Shown: positions 59,219 to 64,000 of the stretch, piece by piece
Layout of the letters: each line of letters begins with the position of its first letter
Numbering within the stretch: the stretch's first letter is position 1
Assembly: GCF_029167205.1 (NCBI RefSeq)
Contig: NZ_JARFPL010000012.1
Coordinates: forward strand, 1-64,000
Direction: 5' to 3'
DNA length: 64,000 nucleotides
Origin: Methanocrinis alkalitolerans
GTDB lineage: Archaea > Halobacteriota > Methanosarcinia > Methanotrichales > Methanotrichaceae
Notes under the pieces: model-generated
The model's database searches: none
The model's input: the letters and a program-made list of their open reading frames with translations, nothing else
What the model was told of the DNA's origin: nothing
Position numbers and translations under genes: made by a program

Positions 59219-59515
59219 TCACCATAGAGAATCGGCCAGAAATAAAGCCCCCGCCAACGCCGCCAGGGCGCCTAAGAGGACCACCGCGACCCCGGCAAAG
59301 TCGCCGCCGTCGAAGAGCAACCAGCCCTGGAAGACCTTCACCAGCCCCCAGAAGACGAGGAAGAGGCCGGTGATCGGCTTTATCAAGCCGCCCCCCCCCC
59401 GTCTCCGTCGATCCGCAATCTGTCGATCCGCAATCTGTCGATCCGCAATCTGTCGATCCGCAATCTGTCGATCCGCAATCCGAAGGTCCGTACTCTGGAG
59501 GTCCGGCCACCTCAC
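59219..59515 (-). CDS. Small membrane protein with pentapeptide-like N-terminal repeats
   Basis: The GTG at 59515 overlaps the PRC-barrel stop as GTGA, giving 98 aa; TTG 59386 would give 55 aa and skip the repeats. The N-terminus reads five (RQIAD)-type units from a 15-bp repeat, then RRRRGGGG from a G10 tract, then two membrane helices (ITGLFLVFWGLVKVFQGWLL; GVAVVLLGALAALAGALFLA). The helices are credible; the repeat-coded part may or may not be translated. The G10 tract would shift the frame if its length changed. The function is unknown. Confidence 0.6.
   Translation of the reverse strand: MRWPDLQSTDLRIADRQIADRQIADRQIADRQIADRRRRGGGGLIKPITGLFLVFWGLVKVFQGWLLFDGGDFAGVAVVLLGALAALAGALFLADSLW
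59391..59481 (-). repeat. Five 15-bp repeats next to a 10-nt homopolymer
   Basis: Positions 59407-59481 hold five copies of GTCGATCCGCAATCT (the last with C for T), and a C10/G10 run lies at 59391-59400. Both are slippage-prone and lie between the PRC-barrel stop and the membrane-helix part of the small protein. Confidence 0.88.
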
Positions 59516-59763
59516 CTTTCAGCCCTCTTCTCGTCGATGACGATGTAGTCCTTCAGGGCGCATACCGAGGAGAAGGGGACGAGGATCAGCTTCCCCTCCC
59601 TTCTGTACCTGGTGGGGTCAAACTCCGAATCGGGCTTCACCAATAGGTCGATGAGCCTCCCTGTCTCGGGGTCGAGGATGATATTCTCCAGCTCCCCCAG
59701 GACCGTCCCCCCCATCGTCACGATCTCCTTTCCTGCGAGGCTCCGGGCGTAGATCTTGGCCAA
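59512..59763 (-). CDS. PRC-barrel domain protein
   Basis: TTG 59763 after GGTGAGGTGGG gives 83 aa, MAKIYARSLAGKEIVTMGGT, the familiar start of archaeal PRC-barrel proteins; GTG 59772 is an alternative. The barrel continues through VLGELENIILDPETGRLIDL and KLILVPFSSVCALKDYIVID. Such proteins bind other proteins or RNA; in archaea, some are linked to cell division or ribosome maturation. It lies 10 nt from the Cdc48 gene on the same strand, so the two are probably co-transcribed. Confidence 0.88.
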   Translation of the reverse strand: MAKIYARSLAGKEIVTMGGTVLGELENIILDPETGRLIDLLVKPDSEFDPTRYRREGKLILVPFSSVCALKDYIVIDEKRAER

Positions 59764-59773
59764 TGGACCCACC

Positions 59774-61984
59774 TCACCGGTACCCCAGATAGGAGGACGG
59801 GTCGACCTTGACCCCTCCTCTGAACCTCTCGTTGATCCGCTCGTAGTACCGCACCATATTCTCCTCGAAGCTGGGCCTCACCTTCTTCAGAGCCTCCCGG
59901 TAGTGTCTCATCTCCACCTCGCCCGCCTCCGGGTCCTCTCTCAGAGCGAGCATCACCGCCTCCCTGCAGAGGGACTCGAGGTCCGACCCCACATAGCTCT
60001 CCGTCAGCTCCGCCAGCTCTTCAAGGCTGACGTCGTCTCCGCTCGGCGTCTTCGACGTATGGATCTTGAGGATCTCCAGCCGCCCCGCCCGATCCGGGGG
60101 GCCGACGAAGAGGAGCCTGTCGAACCTCCCGGACCGGAGGAGGGCGGGGTCGATGATGTCCGGCCGGTTGGTGGCTGCGACCACCACCACGTCCTTGAGG
60201 GTCTCCAGGCCGTCTAGCTCTGCCAGGAGCTGGTTTACCACCCGCTCGCTCGTCCTGTGCCCCTCCTCCATCCCCCTCATGGGGGCTATGGCGTCGAGCT
60301 CGTCGAAGAAGATTATGGCGGGCGAGACCTGCCTCGCCTTTTTGAATACCTCCCTCACCGCCTTCTCCGATTCGCCCACCCACTTTGAGAGGAGCTGGGG
60401 GCCCTTGACGGATATGAAGTTCGCCTCCGTCTCCATGGCGACGGCTCTCGCGATGAGGGTCTTTCCGGTGCCGGGGGGGCCGTAGAGGAGGACGCCCCGG
60501 GGCGGCCTGATCCCCATCTCCTGGAACTTGGCGGGGCGCTTCAAAGGCCACTCCACCGACTCAATGATCTCCTGCCGCAGGGGGCCTATCCCTCCGACGT
60601 CCTTCCAGCTGACGTCGGGGATCTCTACGTAGACCTCCCTCATGGCCGAGGGTTCGATCTCCTTCAGGGCGTTCTCGAAGTCCTCGACCGTCACCGACAT
60701 CCCGTCGAGGACCTCACTGGGGATCTCGTCGTCGAAGGATATCTCCGGCAGGTGCCTTCGGAGGACCTTCATCGCCGCCTCCTTGCAGAGGGCGGATATG
60801 TCGGCTCCGACGAAGCCGTTGGTTCTGTCGGCGAGGTCGTCGATCTTCACCGATCCGTCGATGGGCATGTTCTTTACATGGATCTCCAGGATCTCCTTCC
60901 TGTCGGTCCTGTCGGGGACGCCTATCTCGATCTCCCGGTCGAACCTCCCCGGACGCCTCAGAGCCGGATCGATGGCGTCGATCCTGTTGGTGGCTCCGAT
61001 CACCACCACCTGCCCCCTCTCCTTGAGGCCGTCCATCATGGCGAGGAGCTGGGCGACGACCCTCCTCTCCACCTCCCCGCTCACCTCACCTCTCTTGGGG
61101 GCAATGGAGTCGAGCTCGTCGATGAATATTATCGAAGGGGTGCTCCGGTTCGCCTCCTCGAAGATCTCCCTGAGCCTCTGCTCAGACTCGCCGTAGTACT
61201 TGGACATCACCTCGGGCCCGGCGATGGAGAAGAAACTGGCGTTCGTCTCGTTGGCGACGGCCTTCGCGATGAGGGTCTTTCCCGTTCCAGGGGTGCCGTG
61301 GAGAAGGACGCCCTTGGGCGGTTCGATCCCGAGCCTGGTGAAGATCTCGGGGTGCTTCATGGGAAGCTCGATCATCTCCCTTACCCGCTGGACCTCGTTT
61401 CTGAGGCCTCCGACGTCCTCATATGTGATCCCCGTCCCCTTCACCGAGCCGAAGCCCTTCGCCGGTCGATCTAGGAGGGATAACTCGGTCCTCTCGGTGA
61501 TCACCACCACGCCATCGGGATCGGTCTCCGTCACCATCAAGGGGACCGCCTCCATCCTTCCTATGAAGGGGTGGCCCGAGGTGCTCATGATGGGGAGGAT
61601 GTCCCCCCGGACTATGGGCCGCTTCAGGGTCTGCCTTTTGATCTGCTCGACGGCGTCCTCGCCGTAGTAGGTGTGAGCTCCGGAGGGCGGGGAGAGGACG
61701 GCCCTGAGCGCCTCCGCCTCCTTCGCCTTCCTGATCTTCACCCGATCCCCTATGCTCGCACCGACGTTGTGCCTGATGAAGCCGTCTATCCTGATGTAGT
61801 CCTGGCTCCAGTCCTGCCGGTCGGCACGCCAGACCTTGGCGGCGGAGGTCCTCCTCCCCTCGATCTCGATGATGTCTCCCGGCGATAGCCGCAAGGTCAG
61901 GAGGGCGTTGGGGTCGAGGCGAGCGATCCCTCGGGCCGAGTCGTTGGGGTAGGCCTTCGCCACCTTGAGCTGAATCTCTTTCAC
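59774..61984 (-). CDS. Cdc48/VAT AAA+ unfoldase
   Basis: A 736-aa type II AAA+ ATPase. The N-terminal double-psi barrel and beta-clam cover ~1-180 (LKVAKAYPNDSARGIARLDP). Two AAA rings follow, D1 with LLHGTPGTGKTLIAKAVANE and D2 with LLYGPPGTGKTLIARAVAME. Each has Walker B (IIFIDELDSIAP; IIFFDELDAIAP) and arginine fingers. It unfolds proteins for the proteasome and extracts subunits. Length and order are canonical for archaeal VAT. The adjacent PRC-barrel gene may encode an associated factor (inference). Confidence 0.96.
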   Translation of the reverse strand: MKEIQLKVAKAYPNDSARGIARLDPNALLTLRLSPGDIIEIEGRRTSAAKVWRADRQDWSQDYIRIDGFIRHNVGASIGDRVKIRKAKEAEALRAVLSPPSGAHTYYGEDAVEQIKRQTLKRPIVRGDILPIMSTSGHPFIGRMEAVPLMVTETDPDGVVVITERTELSLLDRPAKGFGSVKGTGITYEDVGGLRNEVQRVREMIELPMKHPEIFTRLGIEPPKGVLLHGTPGTGKTLIAKAVANETNASFFSIAGPEVMSKYYGESEQRLREIFEEANRSTPSIIFIDELDSIAPKRGEVSGEVERRVVAQLLAMMDGLKERGQVVVIGATNRIDAIDPALRRPGRFDREIEIGVPDRTDRKEILEIHVKNMPIDGSVKIDDLADRTNGFVGADISALCKEAAMKVLRRHLPEISFDDEIPSEVLDGMSVTVEDFENALKEIEPSAMREVYVEIPDVSWKDVGGIGPLRQEIIESVEWPLKRPAKFQEMGIRPPRGVLLYGPPGTGKTLIARAVAMETEANFISVKGPQLLSKWVGESEKAVREVFKKARQVSPAIIFFDELDAIAPMRGMEEGHRTSERVVNQLLAELDGLETLKDVVVVAATNRPDIIDPALLRSGRFDRLLFVGPPDRAGRLEILKIHTSKTPSGDDVSLEELAELTESYVGSDLESLCREAVMLALREDPEAGEVEMRHYREALKKVRPSFEENMVRYYERINERFRGGVKVDPSSYLGYR

Positions 61985-62218
61985 GTCTCACACCTTAGAT
62001 GATGATATGGCTATATCGATTTAAGGCTATCCTGATCGCGAACACAATTGCAAATTGTGGCAGTATTATATTTGACGCTTTTGGCCCCCATGGCGGGGTT
62101 TGGGATGCCGCATGACGCTGGATCTCAGCTCCAGGTATAAAATATTAAAACGTCTTGGGTGGCGGACGATCTAAACCCTTTTAATCCACCAGGACGTATC
62201 CTTTTCCGGTGAACTCGT
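61985..62218. other. Divergent promoter region of cdc48 and the membrane-protein gene
   Basis: About 230 bp without a gene. Around 62020-62030 the minus strand reads CCTTAAATCG, a fair TATA box for cdc48. On the + strand the stretch near 62135-62150 (GGTATAAAATATT) is a good TATA sequence, about 70-85 bp before the start at 62219. Confidence 0.5.
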
Positions 62219-62623
62219 TTGGAGAGGGAATGGGAGATAGACGTATCGGTTTCGGATATAGGCTCGATCTTCACCCTCCTGGGCATCGCCGTAACATCGG
62301 CGGTGATGGGGGCGGCGGAGATCGCCTACACCATGCTCTGGGTAACCTCCGCCTACGAGAGGAACGGCAAGGACTTCTTCCTCGACCTGCTGTACGCCAC
62401 ATCCTACACCTGGACTGCGGAGTACGTCATCGTGGCGGGGTCTGTGATCCTGATATCGGCGATCATTTTCCTGGTGACGATGAGCATATCTCTCGTCTAC
62501 CTAAACAACATCTCGACCAAAAAGAGGAGGCAGAACCTCAACCCTCTCTTCGGACTCTACTTTTTGGGGCTGTCGCTGCTCATAGTGACCCTCCTTTCGG
62601 CGATTATGCTCAGGTACTATTGA
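62219..62623 (+). CDS. Small membrane protein with three or four helices
   Basis: A 134-aa protein starting at TTG 62219. An acidic cytoplasmic N-terminus is followed by membrane segments at ~15-42 (FTLLGIAVTSAVMGAAEIAY), ~68-95 (YVIVAGSVILISAIIFLVTM) and ~108-131 (FGLYFLGLSLLIVTLLSAIM). The family is not recognised. It ends 1 nt before the GTG-containing ribosome region of the ChlI-type gene and is probably co-transcribed with it, though no functional link is evident. Confidence 0.65.
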   Translation: MEREWEIDVSVSDIGSIFTLLGIAVTSAVMGAAEIAYTMLWVTSAYERNGKDFFLDLLYATSYTWTAEYVIVAGSVILISAIIFLVTMSISLVYLNNISTKKRRQNLNPLFGLYFLGLSLLIVTLLSAIMLRYY

Positions 62624-62633
62624 GGTGGCAATT

Positions 62634-63863
62634 TTGCGGATAACCGGCGTCATAAGGGAAAGAAGTGAGGGGGGACCTTCCGACAGGATCGCTTCGAAGG
62701 CGGGTCAGGATGCGCCCTCGAAGAAAGTTTCGTCCGCCCGAGAGGGGGATGGGATCGGAGCCGGAGAGAGGTCGTCGAGGTCACAGGGCGGTTCCTTCGC
62801 CCCGATGGACGGGGGAAGAGAGGGCTTCGCCCTCGCCCATTTGAGGTCGAAGAGGCTCCTATACCCCTTCGCCGCCATCGTCGGCCAGGAGAAGATGAAG
62901 CGTGCCCTCATCCTCAACGCCATCAACCCCTCCATCGGGGGGGTCCTGATCAGGGGGCAGAAGGGGACGGCCAAGTCCACCGCCGTCCGGGGGCTGGCGG
63001 AGGTCCTCCCGGGGATCGAGGTGGTGACGAGCTGCAGGTTCGGCTGCGATCCGGGGGACGGGGAGAACCTCTGCTGGGAGTGCGCCGAACGGCTGAAGGA
63101 AGGAATCCTCCCAACGGAGGTGAGGCCCATGAGGGTCGTCGACCTCCCCGTGGGGGCGACGGAGGACCGGGTGGTGGGGTCTCTGGACATGGAGAGGGCG
63201 CTCCGGGGCGGGGAGAGGGCCTTCGAGCCCGGGGTCCTGGCGGAGGCTAACCGGGGGATACTGTATGTAGACGAGATCAACCTCCTGGACGACTACGTCG
63301 TCGATGCCCTCCTGGACGCCGCCGCCATGGGGATGAACGTCGTGGAGAGGGAGGGGGTGAGCGCAAGCCACCCCGCGAGCTTCATCATCGTAGGGTCCAT
63401 GAACCCCGAAGAGGGGGAGCTGCGGCCCCAGCTTCTCGACAGGATCGCCCTCCAGGTGGAGGTCGAGGGGATATCCGACGTCGAGCAGAGGGTCGAGATC
63501 ATCGAGAGGTCCAACAGATTCGCGTCAGACCCTGCCAAGTTCAGAAAGGAGTTCGAGGTTGAGGCCAACAGGCTCACCAACAGGATCGTCGCCGCGAAAA
63601 AGGCCCTCCCCAGGGCGAGCTGTGGGAGGGGGGAGCTTTTGAAGATCGCTAAGATCTCCGTGGAGTTCGGGGTCGACGGCCATCGGGCGGACATCATGAT
63701 CGAGCGGGCGGCGAGGACGAACGCCGCCTTCGAAGGGAGAGTGAGGGTCGAGAACGGGGACATCGTCGCCGCGGCGGAGATGGTCCTGCCCCACCGGATG
63801 AGGAAGACCCCCTTCGACGACGGCGAGTTCAGCCCCGAGAGGCTCCGATCGATGGTGGCCTGA
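62634..63863 (+). CDS. ChlI/BchI-type chelatase AAA+ ATPase
   Basis: TTG 62634, 5 nt after GAGGTGG, gives 409 aa. A ~60-residue low-complexity extension precedes the AAA core of the magnesium-chelatase subunit I family: FAAIVGQEKMKRALILNAIN, Walker A RGQKGTAKST, a cysteine-containing insert (CRFGCDPGDGENLCWEC), LPVGATEDRVVGSLD, Walker B ILYVDEINLLDD and the sensor GSMNPEEGELRPQLLDR. In methanogens such ATPases drive metal insertion into tetrapyrroles (corrinoid or F430-related) or act with a VWA partner. The product is probably part of such a complex; the substrate metal is not determined. It overlaps the next gene by 1 nt. Confidence 0.85.
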   Translation: MRITGVIRERSEGGPSDRIASKAGQDAPSKKVSSAREGDGIGAGERSSRSQGGSFAPMDGGREGFALAHLRSKRLLYPFAAIVGQEKMKRALILNAINPSIGGVLIRGQKGTAKSTAVRGLAEVLPGIEVVTSCRFGCDPGDGENLCWECAERLKEGILPTEVRPMRVVDLPVGATEDRVVGSLDMERALRGGERAFEPGVLAEANRGILYVDEINLLDDYVVDALLDAAAMGMNVVEREGVSASHPASFIIVGSMNPEEGELRPQLLDRIALQVEVEGISDVEQRVEIIERSNRFASDPAKFRKEFEVEANRLTNRIVAAKKALPRASCGRGELLKIAKISVEFGVDGHRADIMIERAARTNAAFEGRVRVENGDIVAAAEMVLPHRMRKTPFDDGEFSPERLRSMVA

Positions 63864-64000
63864 TGGTCCCGCCGGCGCCAAAGCCCCCCCACCCCCCTCC
63901 GGAGGAGGTGGCAGCCATCTTCAGAAGAAACCTCGATCGAGATTACGGCTGCAAAGTCCTCTTTTCCGGAGGGCCCGCTTTGGGGATCAGGATCCCTCGG
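63863..64000 (+). CDS. Unidentified protein, 5' part only
   Basis: The ATG at 63863 overlaps the chelatase stop (TGATG), and the frame is open to the window end (46 codons). It starts MVPPAPKPPHPPPEEVAAIF and continues RRNLDRDYGCKVLFSGGPAL. A GTG at 63908 is an alternative start. A VWA-type chelatase partner would be expected here, but what is visible does not show it, so I assign no function. Confidence 0.5.
   Translation, partial: MVPPAPKPPHPPPEEVAAIFRRNLDRDYGCKVLFSGGPALGIRIPR

Overview
The window is chromosomal DNA from a euryarchaeal methanogen. The archaeal assignment rests on genes seen here: a PolD large subunit (DP2), the NurA-HerA-Mre11-Rad50 operon, ABCE1, Nob1, a two-ring Cdc48, AglB and a GfcR-type regulator, with TATA-box promoters, several probably leaderless starts and frequent TTG/GTG starts behind good ribosome sites. 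A Methanothrix/Methanocrinis-like organism is my inference from gene content and high G+C codon use; no sequence search was possible.

Layout. 1-760: a decayed IS21-like transposase fragment interrupted by a 117-bp MITE. 0.8-10 kb: secreted C25-like peptidase, DP2, a PPC/DUF296 protein, an AsnB-like protein without its glutaminase cysteine, a BtuF-like binding protein, YjbQ, and a Gate-domain membrane protein. 10.2-20.8 kb: a cell-envelope island on the + strand with eight secreted proteins. Four are paralogues built of three ~70-residue repeats, three carry SdrD_B-type domains that appear to be split between neighbouring proteins, and two are large VWA/DUF11 proteins. 21.4-23.8 kb: aldo/keto reductase, ABM-domain protein, Acg-type nitroreductase. 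24-31 kb: the end-resection operon. 31-40 kb: geranylgeranyl reductase, OCD-type alanine dehydrogenase, DUF1638, thioredoxin, GfcR, Nob1, an EMC6-like membrane protein, ABCE1, two FKBPs, YwbE.

40.1-47.8 kb is a defence and mobile-element region. It holds a McrBC type IV system with two McrB subunits (one with an EVE-like, one with a TPR N-terminus), one intact McrC, an acylphosphatase/coiled-coil gene, and a frameshifted McrC remnant. Next comes a 711-bp non-coding element bounded by ~95-nt inverted repeats, with two strong hairpins and a second copy of the 117-bp MITE nested inside. Both MITE copies have perfect 8-bp target duplications.

47.9-64 kb: DEAD-box helicase, a secreted SNase-like protein interrupted by seven 48-bp repeats, further secreted proteins, PyrD-PyrK, a FAH-family hydrolase, AglB, a lipoprotein cyclophilin, a small membrane protein with a repeat/G10 tract, a PRC-barrel protein, Cdc48, a membrane protein, a ChlI-type AAA ATPase, and the start of one more gene.

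How the genes relate: AglB would glycosylate the very sequon-rich envelope proteins. The envelope island looks like a surface-structure locus. McrBC and the adjacent repeats mark the part of the window with most gene turnover. No tRNA, rRNA or CRISPR array was seen.
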